Source: Streptomyces sp. CB03234
Lineage (GTDB): Bacteria; Actinomycetota; Actinomycetes; Streptomycetales; Streptomycetaceae
Assembly (NCBI RefSeq): GCF_001905885.1
Contig: NZ_LIYH01000004.1
Location: 496,001 to 560,000 of the forward strand
Length of the DNA stretch: 64,000 bases
Direction: 5' to 3'
Below the pieces are notes generated by a model that saw only the letters and a program-made list of their open reading frames with translations, ran no database searches and was not told the DNA's origin. Position 1 is the first letter of the stretch. Every line of letters starts with the position of its first letter. Of the stretch, positions 53,918-62,355 are shown in pieces. The position numbers and the translations under genes were made by a program.

Positions 53918-54697
53918 CTAGCGGGTGTCCTCCGGTCCCGGAGGTTCGGCGGCGGCCGGGTCGAGGATGCGGGTCAGGAAGTGGCGGGTACGTTCGTGCC
54001 GTGGGTCGCCCACGACCTGGGCGGCCGGGCCCTCCTCGACGATCCGGCCGTCGTCCATGAACACCACCCGGTCGGCGACCTCCCGGGCGAAGCTCATCTC
54101 GTGCGTGACGACCATCATCGTCATGCCCTCCGCCGCCAGCATCCGCATCACGGCCAGCACATCGCCGACCAGCTCGGGGTCGAGCGCCGACGTCGGCTCG
54201 TCGAACAGCATCACCTCCGGGCCCATCGCCAGCGCCCGCGCGATCGCCACCCGCTGCTGCTGCCCGCCCGACAACTGCGCCGGATAGGCGTCCGCCTTGT
54301 CCGCCAGCCCGACGCGCGCCAGGTTCTCCCGGGCGACCTTCGCCGCCTGCTCCTTGCCGCGCCCCAGCACCCGCCGCTGCGGCAGCGTGAGGTTCTCGGT
54401 CACGGTCACGTGCGGGAAGAGGTTGAACTGCTGGAACACCATGCCGATCCGGCGGCGTACGGCGTCGATGTCGACGTCCAGGTCCGTGACCTCCGTACCG
54501 CCCACGAAGACCTGCCCCCTGGTCGGCTCCTCCAGCAGGTTCACGCAGCGCAGCAGTGTCGACTTGCCGGAGCCGGACGGCCCGATGACGCACACCACCT
54601 CGCCGGTGGCGACGTCCAGGTCGATGCCGCGCAGCACCTCGTTGTCGCCGAAGGACTTGTACAGCCCCCGGATCTCGATCTCGTTCCGTGTCGGCAT
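53918..54697 (-). CDS. Polar amino-acid ABC transporter ATP-binding protein
   Basis: A 259-residue ATPase of the GlnQ/HisP class: Walker [11 protein letters not shown]-loop [13 protein letters not shown], signature [16 protein letters not shown], Walker [14 protein letters not shown]-loop [15 protein letters not shown] after the Q-loop is typical of amino-acid importers. It powers the permease whose gene lies nine bases upstream. An extra ~15-residue Pro/Glu-rich C-terminal tail is present. Confidence 0.93.
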   Translation of the reverse strand: MPTRNEIEIRGLYKSFGDNEVLRGIDLDVATGEVVCVIGPSGSGKSTLLRCVNLLEEPTRGQVFVGGTEVTDLDVDIDAVRRRIGMVFQQFNLFPHVTVTENLTLPQRRVLGRGKEQAAKVARENLARVGLADKADAYPAQLSGGQQQRVAIARALAMGPEVMLFDEPTSALDPELVGDVLAVMRMLAAEGMTMMVVTHEMSFAREVADRVVFMDDGRIVEEGPAAQVVGDPRHERTRHFLTRILDPAAAEPPGPEDTR

Positions 54698-54706
54698 CGG
54701 TATCCC

Positions 54707-55507
54707 TCACTTGGCCCTGGCGGCACGGGCCTCGAGGCGGCGCACCACGAAGCTCAGCGGAATCGTCACCAGCAGGTAGCACAGGCCGGCGACGAGGATG
54801 GGTGTGGAGTTGGCGGTCTGGCTGGCCAGGTCCCGGCCGAACTTCGTCAGCTCCCGTTCCTGAAGTGTCACCCCGAGGAACAGCACCAGCGAGGAGTCCT
54901 TGAACAGCAGCACCAGTTCATTGGTGAGCGGCGGGATGATGATCCGGTACGCCTGCGGGAGGATCACCGACACCATCGCGCGGGCGTGCGAGAAGCCCAG
55001 CGAACGCGCCGCCTCCATCTGGCCCTTGGGCACCGCCTGGATGCCCGCCCGGATCGTTTCCGCCATGTACGCCGCGGCCACCAGCCCGAGGCCGAGGGCG
55101 ACCTTGCCGTACGTCCCGCCGGGGATCTCCGTACCCGGGAACGCGAGCGGTACGGCGACGCCCACGAAGATGAAGATCAGCAGGGCGGGCAGGCCGCGGA
55201 AGATCTCGATGTAGACGCTCGCGGCCCACCGGTAGGGCGCCACCGACGACAGCCGCATCAGGGCGATGACCAGGCCCAGGACGAGGCCGAAGGCGAACCC
55301 GGAGAGGGTGTACACCACCGTGTTGCGCAGCGCGGTGGTGATGATGTCCGGGAAGAGCCGCCCCGCCAGGTCCGCCTGCGCGAACTGGTTCTGCAGCCGG
55401 TCCCAGTCGGCCAGGACGGCGATCAGGACGACGACGGCGACGAAGACCGCGTACTGAACGCCCCGCGAGATCCGCCGCCGCTGCCGCCTCGTCAGCCGTG
55501 AGGTCAC
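54707..55507 (-). CDS. Polar amino-acid ABC transporter permease
   Basis: A 266-residue membrane protein of the HisMQ/GlnP class with about five helices (VQYAVFVAVVVLIAVLA; VYTLSGFAFGLVLGLVIALM; LLIFIFVGVAVPLAF). It carries the EAA loop EAARSLGFSHARAMVSVILPQAYRIIIPPL that contacts the ATPase and NELVLLFKDSSL. The GTG start at 55507 overlaps the binding-protein stop (GTGA), although an open frame continues upstream to 55537. Confidence 0.9.
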   Translation of the reverse strand: MTSRLTRRQRRRISRGVQYAVFVAVVVLIAVLADWDRLQNQFAQADLAGRLFPDIITTALRNTVVYTLSGFAFGLVLGLVIALMRLSSVAPYRWAASVYIEIFRGLPALLIFIFVGVAVPLAFPGTEIPGGTYGKVALGLGLVAAAYMAETIRAGIQAVPKGQMEAARSLGFSHARAMVSVILPQAYRIIIPPLTNELVLLFKDSSLVLFLGVTLQERELTKFGRDLASQTANSTPILVAGLCYLLVTIPLSFVVRRLEARAARAK

Positions 55508-56355
55508 GACAGGCCCTTGGGCAGCGGGCCGATCCACTGTTCGTAGAGCTTGTTGTACGTGCCGTCCGCCTTGGCGTCCTTGATCGCCTTGTCGATCGCG
55601 GCGCGGAGCTTGTCGTTGCCCTTCTTCACCGAGAAGCCGTACTGCTCACCGGTCTCGATGTTCTGCCCTAGCGCGAAGGCGTCGGCGTTCGCCTTGTCCT
55701 TCAACCAGCCCTGCACGACCGGGTAGTCGATGACGACGGCGTCGACCTGGCCGGTGCGCAGCCCGTTGAGCACGGCGTCGGAGCTCTCGAACGCCACCGG
55801 GTCGAAGCCCTGGGACGTGGCGTAGCTCTCCCCGGTGGTCTCGGCCTGGGCGCCCAGCTTCAGCTTCTTCGCCTTGACGTCCGCGAGGCTGGTGGCGCCG
55901 CTCTTCTTGGTCGCCAGCAGGGCCTGGGTGGCGTCGAAGTAGGGGACGGAGAAGTCGACGTTCTTCTTGCGCTCCTCGGTGATGGTCATCCCGGCGGCGG
56001 CCAGGTCGCACTCGCCGGAGTTGAGGAACGCGCCGGTCTTGAAGTTCTCGAACGGTGTGTCGAGGATCTTCTGTTCGACCTTCAGGTTCTTGGCGACCAG
56101 GTCGATCAGCGCCACGTCGAAGCCGACGATCTCGCCGTCCTGCTCGAACTGGAAGGGCGGGTACGGCAGATGGGTGCAGGTCGTCAGCTTGCCCTTCTCC
56201 ACCACGGGCACCCCGCCCGCCGCCTCACCGGGACCCTCGTCGCCGTTCCCGCACCCGGTGGCGACGAGCAGCAGCCCGGTCGCCGCGGCACAGGCGATGA
56301 AGACGGTACGGGGGGTGCGGTGGGCGCGTCGCTTGGCGCCGGCAGTCCTCGTCAC
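55504..56355 (-). CDS. Amino-acid ABC transporter substrate-binding lipoprotein
   Basis: A 283-residue periplasmic-type binding protein exported as a lipoprotein (lipobox LVATGC, about residues 26-31). Family signatures are CTHLPYPPFQFEQDGEIVGFDVALIDLVAKNL, DLAAAGMTITEERKKNVDFSVPYFDATQALL and VDAVVIDYPVVQGWL, as in glutamine/arginine/cystine-type binding proteins. The exact amino acid is not predictable. GTG 56355 has GGAGG six bases upstream. First gene of the three-gene importer operon, divergent from the cyclitol cluster. Confidence 0.9.
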   Translation of the reverse strand: MTRTAGAKRRAHRTPRTVFIACAAATGLLLVATGCGNGDEGPGEAAGGVPVVEKGKLTTCTHLPYPPFQFEQDGEIVGFDVALIDLVAKNLKVEQKILDTPFENFKTGAFLNSGECDLAAAGMTITEERKKNVDFSVPYFDATQALLATKKSGATSLADVKAKKLKLGAQAETTGESYATSQGFDPVAFESSDAVLNGLRTGQVDAVVIDYPVVQGWLKDKANADAFALGQNIETGEQYGFSVKKGNDKLRAAIDKAIKDAKADGTYNKLYEQWIGPLPKGLS

Positions 56356-56713
56356 GGTTGACCTCCATGGGCGCGTGGGCGGCCTCGGATGACGCCGGGG
56401 GGTGACGCCGGGGTGACGCAGCCGCCGGGCGTGATCGTATGACACGGAGCGCGCCCCGTCGCGGAGATCGCCGCCCCGGATCCCGGCCCGGGTCCGGGCC
56501 CCATGTCCCAGGCCCCCGGACACGGCCCGGTCCATGTCCCGGTCGGCGTCCCGGGCCGGTGCGCGAGGGGGCCGGGTGCACGTCCCGGTGGGAAGCGGGG
56601 CAGGTCAGGGGCCGCGTGGGGGCCGGGGCCTCAGGTGGACGGGACAGCGGGCGCCCGACGGTGAAGGGGCGACATTCCGAGACGCACCAGTGAACGAGTG
56701 AACGAGCTCTCTC
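56356..56713. promoter_or_regulatory. Divergent regulatory region between importer and C7-cyclitol cluster
   Basis: These 358 bases hold no supported gene. The importer side has near-repeats of GGTGACGCCGGGG; the cluster side has two GTGAACGA copies at about 56690-56705 just before the first cyclase-like start. No clear -35/-10 pair could be defined. Confidence 0.45.
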
Positions 56714-57865
56714 ATGTACCCCACCACCGCACCGACCACCACTCCACCGACCACCACTCCGCCGACCGCCATCTCCATGGACCGCGCCATCCTCGCCGGC
56801 AACCTCCACTTCCCCGTCCTCGTCCGGGGCGGCGACGCCACCTGGCCGGAGCTGACGCGGATCGCCACCGACCTGGCGGCGGACGCGTTCTGGCTGGTCA
56901 CCGACGCCGGACTGCCCCGCGGCCACACCGCCCGGGTGCTGTCCGCGCTCGGCCCGGCCGCCCCGACGCGCGTCCTTCGGGCCCCCGCCCCGGACACGGC
57001 CTGGGACGAGACCCCCACGCCGGACACGGTGGTCGTCGCCCTCGGCGGCAGCACCGTCATCGAGGCCGCCGCCCGGCTGGCCGCCGGCACCCCGGACCGG
57101 CCGCGCCTGCTCCTCGTGCCCACCACGCCGCGGGCCATGACCGACACGGCACTGAGCCTGGAGCACCCGGCCGCCCACGGCCTGGCGCCCACCCTGGTCT
57201 GGGCCCAGCTCGACCTGCTGCGCACCCTGCCGCCGGACGAACTGCGCACCGGGCTCGCGGCCCTCGTCAGGAACGTCCTGGCGGTCAGCCCGTCCTTCTA
57301 CGACACGGCCGCCGCCCTGCTGCGGCCCGACGTGACCGGCTTCGACGCCCCCCTCATGGCACGCGTCGTCGCCCTGAACGCCGACATCCGCGCCACGCTC
57401 ATGTACTACGACCCGAGCGAACAAGGCCCGGCCATGGCGTTCAGTTACGGCCGCACCGTCGCGGACGCCCTGCTGTCCATGGGCGCCGGGCTGTCCGAGG
57501 GCGACGCAGCCGCGCTCGGGATGCTCGTCGCCGCACGGGTCGCCGTCCTGCTCGGGCTGCTCGACCCGGCCGCCGAGCGCGCCCACCACGAGCTGATGGC
57601 CCGCTGGGGAGCACCGCGCAAGCTGCCCGCCCCGCTCACGGTGGACACCGTCGCGGCGGTCCTCCGGCGTGGCGCGGCCACCGGCCCGGTACCGGCCCCG
57701 TACGCCGGACCCGCCCGGATGGTGCTGCTCGACGGGCTGGGCGCCCCGCACGTCGTACGCGGCCGGATGCTCACCGAAGTCGACGACGACGTACTGCGCC
57801 CGGCACTCGACGTGATCGCCCCCCACACCCCCGTATCCGAGACCGACCTGATCACCATCGACTGA
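56714..57865 (+). CDS. Degenerate sugar-phosphate-cyclase-like protein (probable pseudo-enzyme)
   Basis: A 383-residue protein with the dehydroquinate-synthase fold: VVVALGGSTVIEAAARLA, LLLVPTTPRAMTDT, LDLLRTLPPDELRTGLAALVRN, FSYGRTVADALLS and LGMLVAARVAVLLGLLD align with successive conserved blocks. Yet the three metal ligands of the family are replaced: Glu by Ala183, first His by Arg247 and second His by Glu262. The KTGVN substrate block is also absent, so it should not catalyse cyclisation. The Thr/Pro-rich first 20 residues may be untranslated if ATG 56777 is the start. It is nine bases before an intact cyclase gene, hinting at a partner or scaffold. An iron-type alcohol dehydrogenase is less likely. 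Confidence 0.75.
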   Translation: MYPTTAPTTTPPTTTPPTAISMDRAILAGNLHFPVLVRGGDATWPELTRIATDLAADAFWLVTDAGLPRGHTARVLSALGPAAPTRVLRAPAPDTAWDETPTPDTVVVALGGSTVIEAAARLAAGTPDRPRLLLVPTTPRAMTDTALSLEHPAAHGLAPTLVWAQLDLLRTLPPDELRTGLAALVRNVLAVSPSFYDTAAALLRPDVTGFDAPLMARVVALNADIRATLMYYDPSEQGPAMAFSYGRTVADALLSMGAGLSEGDAAALGMLVAARVAVLLGLLDPAAERAHHELMARWGAPRKLPAPLTVDTVAAVLRRGAATGPVPAPYAGPARMVLLDGLGAPHVVRGRMLTEVDDDVLRPALDVIAPHTPVSETDLITID

Positions 57866-57873
57866 GGAGAACC

Positions 57874-59070
57874 ATGTTCGCCCACCACACCGACCCGCAC
57901 GGACTGTTCACCCACGGCGGCCCGGTCCGCAGCTGGACCGTCAGCACCGCCAAACCGGTCAGCTACCGCGTCGGCTTCGCGCCCGGCGTCTTCAACCCGT
58001 CCAACAGCGCCCTCGCCAAGGCCGGAGCCGTCGACGGCGGCCCGGCCCCGGCCCGGCGGCTCCTCGTCGTCGAGGAACGCGTCGACATGCTGTACGGCGA
58101 CCTGATCCGCGCCTACTGCGACGCGCGCGGCCACGACGAGTACGCGATCCACGTGCTGCCCGCCCACGAGCGGCTCAAGACCATGGACTCCGTCTTCTCC
58201 GTGGTCGCCGCGATGGACCGGTTCGGCCTGGACCGCCGCCGGGAGCCGGTCGTCGCGGTCGGCGGCGGCGTGCTGCTCGACATCGTCGGCCTGGCGTGCA
58301 GCCTGTACCGGCGCAGCACCCCCTACGTCCGCGTACCCACCACCCTCATCGGGCTGGTCGACGCCGGCGTCGGCGCCAAGACCGGCGTCAACTTCGGCAC
58401 CGGCAAGAACCGGCTCGGCACCTACCACCCCGCCACCGAGACCCTGCTCGACCCCGGCTTCCTCGCCACCCTGGACGAGCGGCACGTCAGCAACGGCATG
58501 GCGGAAATCCTGAAGATCGCCCTGATCAAGGACGCCGACCTCTTCGCACTGCTGGAGACCCATGGCGCCCGGCTCGTCGCCGACCACTTCCAGCCGGCCG
58601 GGGCGACGGGCGACGAGGTCCTGGGCAGAGCCGTGCACGGCATGCTCGAAGAACTCCACGACAACCTGTGGGAACACAAGCTGGAACGCGTCGTGGACTA
58701 CGGGCACTCCTTCAGCCCCACGCTGGAGATGCGGGCCCTGCCCGCCCTGCTGCACGGCGAGGCCGTCGCCCTCGACATGGCGCTCACCACCGTCATCGCC
58801 TGCCGGCGGGGCCTGATGAGCACGGATCAGCGCGACCGCGTCCTGAACGTGATGCGCACCCTCAGGCTGCCCGTCACGCACCCCCTGTGCGAACCGGGCG
58901 TCCTCAAGGAGGCGCTCGCCGACACCGTCCGCCACCGCGACGGCAAGCAGCGCCTGCCGCTGCCGGTCGGCATCGGCGGCTCCGTGTTCGTCAACGACCT
59001 CACCACCGGCGAACTGGCCCGCGCGGCCGGTGACCTGGCCGCCCTGGGGGAGGTGACCTCCCATGCGTGA
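57874..59070 (+). CDS. C7-cyclitol synthase (2-epi-5-epi-valiolone-synthase-like sugar phosphate cyclase)
   Basis: A 398-residue cyclase that by family converts sedoheptulose 7-phosphate into a C7 cyclitol (2-epi-5-epi-valiolone or an isomer). Intact blocks are AVGGGVLLDIVGLACSLYRR, VPTTLIGLVDAGVGAKTGVN and YHPATETLLDPGFLATL. Predicted metal ligands are Glu211 (GMAEILKIAL), His278 (DYGHSFSP) and His294 (LLHGEAVALDM). The SLYRR and SFSPTLEM wording fits the EEVS/EVS/DDGS group rather than housekeeping AroB, and no shikimate genes are nearby. AGGAG precedes the ATG. Which stereoisomer is made cannot be told from motifs. Confidence 0.85.
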   Translation: MFAHHTDPHGLFTHGGPVRSWTVSTAKPVSYRVGFAPGVFNPSNSALAKAGAVDGGPAPARRLLVVEERVDMLYGDLIRAYCDARGHDEYAIHVLPAHERLKTMDSVFSVVAAMDRFGLDRRREPVVAVGGGVLLDIVGLACSLYRRSTPYVRVPTTLIGLVDAGVGAKTGVNFGTGKNRLGTYHPATETLLDPGFLATLDERHVSNGMAEILKIALIKDADLFALLETHGARLVADHFQPAGATGDEVLGRAVHGMLEELHDNLWEHKLERVVDYGHSFSPTLEMRALPALLHGEAVALDMALTTVIACRRGLMSTDQRDRVLNVMRTLRLPVTHPLCEPGVLKEALADTVRHRDGKQRLPLPVGIGGSVFVNDLTTGELARAAGDLAALGEVTSHA

Positions 59071-59767
59071 GGCAGTCGTCGTCGCCGATGTGCACGCCCC
59101 CGCCGACGTCCACGGCGTACACGCCGCCGAAGGTCACTCCCGCTGGACGTGCCTCGCCCGCCGCACCGGGCTCCACGGCGGCTGGGAGGCCGTCGAATGG
59201 GCCTGGCTGCCGCCGGGCGGGGTGAGCGGGGAGCACCTGCACTCCCGCACCGAGGAGCTGTACTTCCTGCTCTCCGGGCGCGGCGAGATCACCCTCGACG
59301 GACGCCCGCTCCCCGTCAGGGCGGGCGACACCGTCCTGACGGGCCTCGGCACCCGCCACGCGCTGCGCAACACCGGGCGCCGGCCCCTGGCCTGGCTCGT
59401 CGTCGAACTCACCACCACGGACACCACGAAGGAGCAGCAGATGGACCGTCACCGCAGTGCCGTCATCCGTGACCTGCGCCGCCACGGCCCGCTGGACGCC
59501 TCCACCGTCCTCACCGGCCCCCTGCGCACGGTCCGCCTCACCCGACTGCCGGCCGGCGGCAGCACCGCGCTCGACGCCCACGGCGAGGAGCACACCGTGT
59601 TCATCACCGGAGGGTCGGGCACCGCCCGCGCCACGGGCCGGCACGTGTCCGTGACGCGGGGCACCGCCCTCACCCTGCCGCTCGGCACATCCGTGTGGCT
59701 GAGCGCGGGCTCGGAGGGGCTGGAGTACTTCCACGCCGCGCTCGCCGTACCGGAGGGACCCCAGTGA
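59063..59767 (+). CDS. Bicupin protein
   Basis: A 234-residue protein with two cupin-like halves. The N-terminal half has GEHLHSRTEELYFLLSGRGEITLDG (metal-binding His, His, Glu) and ARHALRNTG-like GTRHALRN; the C-terminal half (from about residue 127) is a less conserved cupin without the full metal set. Cupins in cyclitol loci could be isomerases, epimerases or dioxygenases; the reaction here is unknown. It starts eight bases inside the cyclase gene and ends by GTGA overlap with the next cupin gene. Confidence 0.78.
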   Translation: MREAVVVADVHAPADVHGVHAAEGHSRWTCLARRTGLHGGWEAVEWAWLPPGGVSGEHLHSRTEELYFLLSGRGEITLDGRPLPVRAGDTVLTGLGTRHALRNTGRRPLAWLVVELTTTDTTKEQQMDRHRSAVIRDLRRHGPLDASTVLTGPLRTVRLTRLPAGGSTALDAHGEEHTVFITGGSGTARATGRHVSVTRGTALTLPLGTSVWLSAGSEGLEYFHAALAVPEGPQ

Positions 59768-60261
59768 TCATCCACTCCGGCGACCGGGCCTCCGTCCTCC
59801 TCGGCCCCGGCGGCGAACGGACCACCATCCGCTGCCTCGCCCGGCGCGGCATGCTCCACAGCGAGTGCGAGGCCTTCGACGAGGTACGCCTCGACCCCGG
59901 CACCCGCCTGGACCTGTCCGGCCGGGACGGCACCGAAGCCGCCTGGTACGTCCTGTCGGGCTCGGTCACGCCCGATGTCACGCCCGATGTCACGGCGGAC
60001 GCCCCGCCCGGCGCCCCGCCCGGCGCCCCGCCCGGCGCCCCGCCCGAGGACGCGCCCGGCGCCCCGCCCGACGGCCCCGTCCGTGACGCCCCCGCGCCGC
60101 TCACCGCGCGCGCCCTCGTCCTCGGCCGGCACGGGGACCGCGTCCGGCTCACCGCCGGCCCGGACGGCGCCGCCCTGCTGTGCCTCACCCTCACCCCGCC
60201 CGCCGTCACCCGCACCCTGCCGCCCCGTACCCCCAGCATCCCCGAGGAGCACCCGTCATGA
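59764..60261 (+). CDS. Cupin-like protein interrupted by Pro/Gly/Ala repeats
   Basis: A 165-residue protein. Beta-strand-rich flanks (VIIHSGDRASVLLGPGGERT, EAAWYVLSGSV at the N side; ALVLGRHGDRVRLTAG at the C side) resemble half of a cupin. Between them (about residues 68-110) lies an insert with VTPDVTPDVT and PPGA repeats that would be disordered. No complete metal-binding set is visible. The GTG start overlaps the bicupin stop, and its TGA overlaps the VOC gene start. Possibly it pairs with the bicupin. Confidence 0.65.
   Translation: MIIHSGDRASVLLGPGGERTTIRCLARRGMLHSECEAFDEVRLDPGTRLDLSGRDGTEAAWYVLSGSVTPDVTPDVTADAPPGAPPGAPPGAPPEDAPGAPPDGPVRDAPAPLTARALVLGRHGDRVRLTAGPDGAALLCLTLTPPAVTRTLPPRTPSIPEEHPS
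59965..60048 (+). repeat. In-frame 12-bp tandem repeats inside a cupin gene
   Basis: GTCACGCCCGAT occurs twice at 59965-59988. GCCCCGCCCGGC occurs three times at 60001-60036 with a diverged fourth to 60048. Both are multiples of three and encode the VTPD and APPG-type insert. Such arrays can change copy number without breaking the frame. Confidence 0.85.
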
Positions 60262-60803
60262 CCGCACACCCGCAGCTGGTGCCCGGCGTCACCGCCGTCC
60301 ACCACGTCGCCTACACGGTGCCCGACCTCGACGAGGCGGTCGGCTTCTTCACCGGCGTCCTCGGCGCCGAACTCGCCTACCGGACCGGCCCGATAGCCGA
60401 CCCGGACGGGCAGTGGATGGCCCGCCAGCTGGGCGTCCACCCGCACGCCGTCGCCCACATCGCCATGCTGCGCCTCGGCCCGGTCACCAACGTCGAGCTG
60501 TTCGCGTACGAGGCGCCCGGCCAGCGCCGGGCGTACCCCCGCAACAGCGACTGGGGCGGCCACCACCTCGCCCTGTGGACCGACGACTTCGACGCCTCGC
60601 TGCGCCGGCTCACCGCGCACGACGGGGTCCGCCCGCTCGGCGAGCCGCAGACGGTCGGCGACGGGCCGATCGCCGGGACCCGCTTCCTCTACCTCCGCAC
60701 CCCCATCGGCCTGCACATCGAACTCGTCCAGGCGCCCGCCCGGCTGCCATACCACCACGAGACACCGGTCCGTCTGTTCGACCCCGCGGGAGGCACCTCA
60801 TGA
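60258..60803 (+). CDS. VOC-superfamily protein, candidate cyclitol epimerase
   Basis: A 181-residue glyoxalase/vicinal-oxygen-chelate protein: AVHHVAYTVPDLDEAVGFFTGVLGAEL, HIAMLRLGPVTNVELFAYE, WGGHHLALWTDDFDASL and IGLHIELVQAP give the two beta-alpha-beta-beta-beta modules with metal-binding His and Glu. In cetoniacytone and validamycin pathways, VOC proteins (CetB, ValD) epimerise 2-epi-5-epi-valiolone; the neighbouring cyclase makes that role plausible here. A dioxygenase or unrelated lyase remains possible. Overlaps its neighbours by ATGA at both ends. Confidence 0.78.
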   Translation: MTAHPQLVPGVTAVHHVAYTVPDLDEAVGFFTGVLGAELAYRTGPIADPDGQWMARQLGVHPHAVAHIAMLRLGPVTNVELFAYEAPGQRRAYPRNSDWGGHHLALWTDDFDASLRRLTAHDGVRPLGEPQTVGDGPIAGTRFLYLRTPIGLHIELVQAPARLPYHHETPVRLFDPAGGTS

Positions 60804-62338
60804 ACGGGACCATCTGGGGGCGGGGCGCTCCGCCCGTCGTCATCCAGGAGCAGGACACCTACGACGCCGACGTCGCCGTCATCGGATCGGGCGCCGGGGG
60901 CTCCACCCTCGCCTGGGCCCTGGCCTCCACCGGCGCCCGCGTCCTGGTCGTCGAACGCGGCGGCTTCCTCCCCCACGAGGAGGCCAACTGGTCGCCCGAC
61001 GCGGTCTTCGGCGAGGGCCGCTACCACAATGCGGGCACCTGGCACACCGCCGACGGCCGCCCCTTCACCCCCGCCAACCACTACTACGTGGGCGGCACCA
61101 CCAAGGTGTACGGCGCCGCCCTGCCCCGGCTCCGCGTCAGCGACTTCGACGCCACCGAGCAGCTCGAAGGGACCTCGCCCGGCTGGCCGTTCTCGTACGC
61201 CGACCTGGAGCCGTACTACGCCGAGGCCGAACGCCTCTACCGCGTCCACGGCCAGGACGGCGCCGACCCGACGGCGCCGCCGCGCTCGGAGCCGTATCCC
61301 CATCCGCCCGTCCCGCACGAGCCGGTCATCGGCGAGCTGGCGGCCAAGCTGACGGACCAGGGGCTGCACCCCTTCCCGGTCGAGCTGGGCATCGACCTGG
61401 CCGCACGCGGCGCCTGCCTCCGCTGCGGTACGTGTGACGCCTTCCCGTGCCGCGTCGACGCCAAGAGCGACGCGGAGACCCGTGCGCTGCGGCCCGCGCT
61501 GCGCACCGGGACGGTCCGGCTGCTGACCCGTACCAGGGCCGAGCGGCTGCTGACCGACCCGGCCGGGCGCCGGGTCACCGCCGTCGACGCCGAACGGGGC
61601 GGTAGGACCGTACGCATCTGGGCGGGCACCGTGGTGGTGTCCTGCGGGGCCATCAACTCCGCTGCCCTGCTGCTGCGTTCGGGCGGGGCGGCGCACCCGG
61701 ACGGGCTGGCCAATGGCAGCGGGCTCGTCGGCCGCAACCTGATGGTGCACAACAACAGCGTGCTCATGGCCGTCGACCCCCGGCGCCGCAACCCCGTGAC
61801 GTTCCAGAAGACCCTTGCCGTCAACGACTTCTACCACCCCCTCGGCAACCTCCAGCTGATGGGGAAGGTCCACGAGGCCGCGCTGGCCGCCTCCCACCCG
61901 CACGTGCCGCGCCGGATCCTCGGCGCCGTGGCCGCGCGCAGCGTGGACTGGTGGGTGATGTCCGAGGACCTGCCCGACCCGGACAACCGGGTCCTGCCCG
62001 GCCCGGACGGCGGTGTCATCCTGCGCCGGCGGCCCACCAACACCCGCGCTCACCGCGGCCTGGTGCGCGGCGCGGCCCGCATGATGCGGCGCGCCGGCTA
62101 CCCGCTGGTGCTGCGCCGCCGGATGGGCGTGGAGGCCACCGGCCATCAGTGCGGCACGACGGTCGCCGGACTCGACGAGACCCGCTCCGTCCTCGACCCG
62201 CACTGCCGCAGCCACCAGGTCCGCAACCTGTTCGTCGTCGACGGCGGCTTCTTCCCCTCCTCCGCCGCCGTCAACCCGACGCTGACCATCGCCGCCCAGG
62301 CACTGCGTACCGCCCGCGAAGGCGGCGTGCTGCCCTGA
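60800..62338 (+). CDS. GMC-family FAD-dependent oxidoreductase
   Basis: A 512-residue flavoprotein: VAVIGSGAGGSTLAWALASTGARVLVVERGG (FAD), YYVGGTTKVYGAALPR, the central RCGTCDAFPCRVDAK Cys-rich loop, a MGVEATGHQCGTTV active-site region with the His and the C-terminal NPTLTIAAQALRTA with the Asn. GMC enzymes oxidise primary or secondary alcohols to carbonyls with oxygen or another acceptor. Here the substrate is most likely a hydroxyl of the C7 cyclitol. The ATG overlaps the VOC stop (ATGA). Confidence 0.86.
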   Translation: MNGTIWGRGAPPVVIQEQDTYDADVAVIGSGAGGSTLAWALASTGARVLVVERGGFLPHEEANWSPDAVFGEGRYHNAGTWHTADGRPFTPANHYYVGGTTKVYGAALPRLRVSDFDATEQLEGTSPGWPFSYADLEPYYAEAERLYRVHGQDGADPTAPPRSEPYPHPPVPHEPVIGELAAKLTDQGLHPFPVELGIDLAARGACLRCGTCDAFPCRVDAKSDAETRALRPALRTGTVRLLTRTRAERLLTDPAGRRVTAVDAERGGRTVRIWAGTVVVSCGAINSAALLLRSGGAAHPDGLANGSGLVGRNLMVHNNSVLMAVDPRRRNPVTFQKTLAVNDFYHPLGNLQLMGKVHEAALAASHPHVPRRILGAVAARSVDWWVMSEDLPDPDNRVLPGPDGGVILRRRPTNTRAHRGLVRGAARMMRRAGYPLVLRRRMGVEATGHQCGTTVAGLDETRSVLDPHCRSHQVRNLFVVDGGFFPSSAAVNPTLTIAAQALRTAREGGVLP

Positions 62339-62355
62339 CACGTAAGGAGAGCCCC

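Noticed and set aside
57874-59070. Housekeeping 3-dehydroquinate synthase (aroB)
   Set aside because: No aroK, aroC or aroQ genes are adjacent, sequence blocks fit C7-cyclitol synthases better, and the operon holds cupin, VOC and GMC genes.
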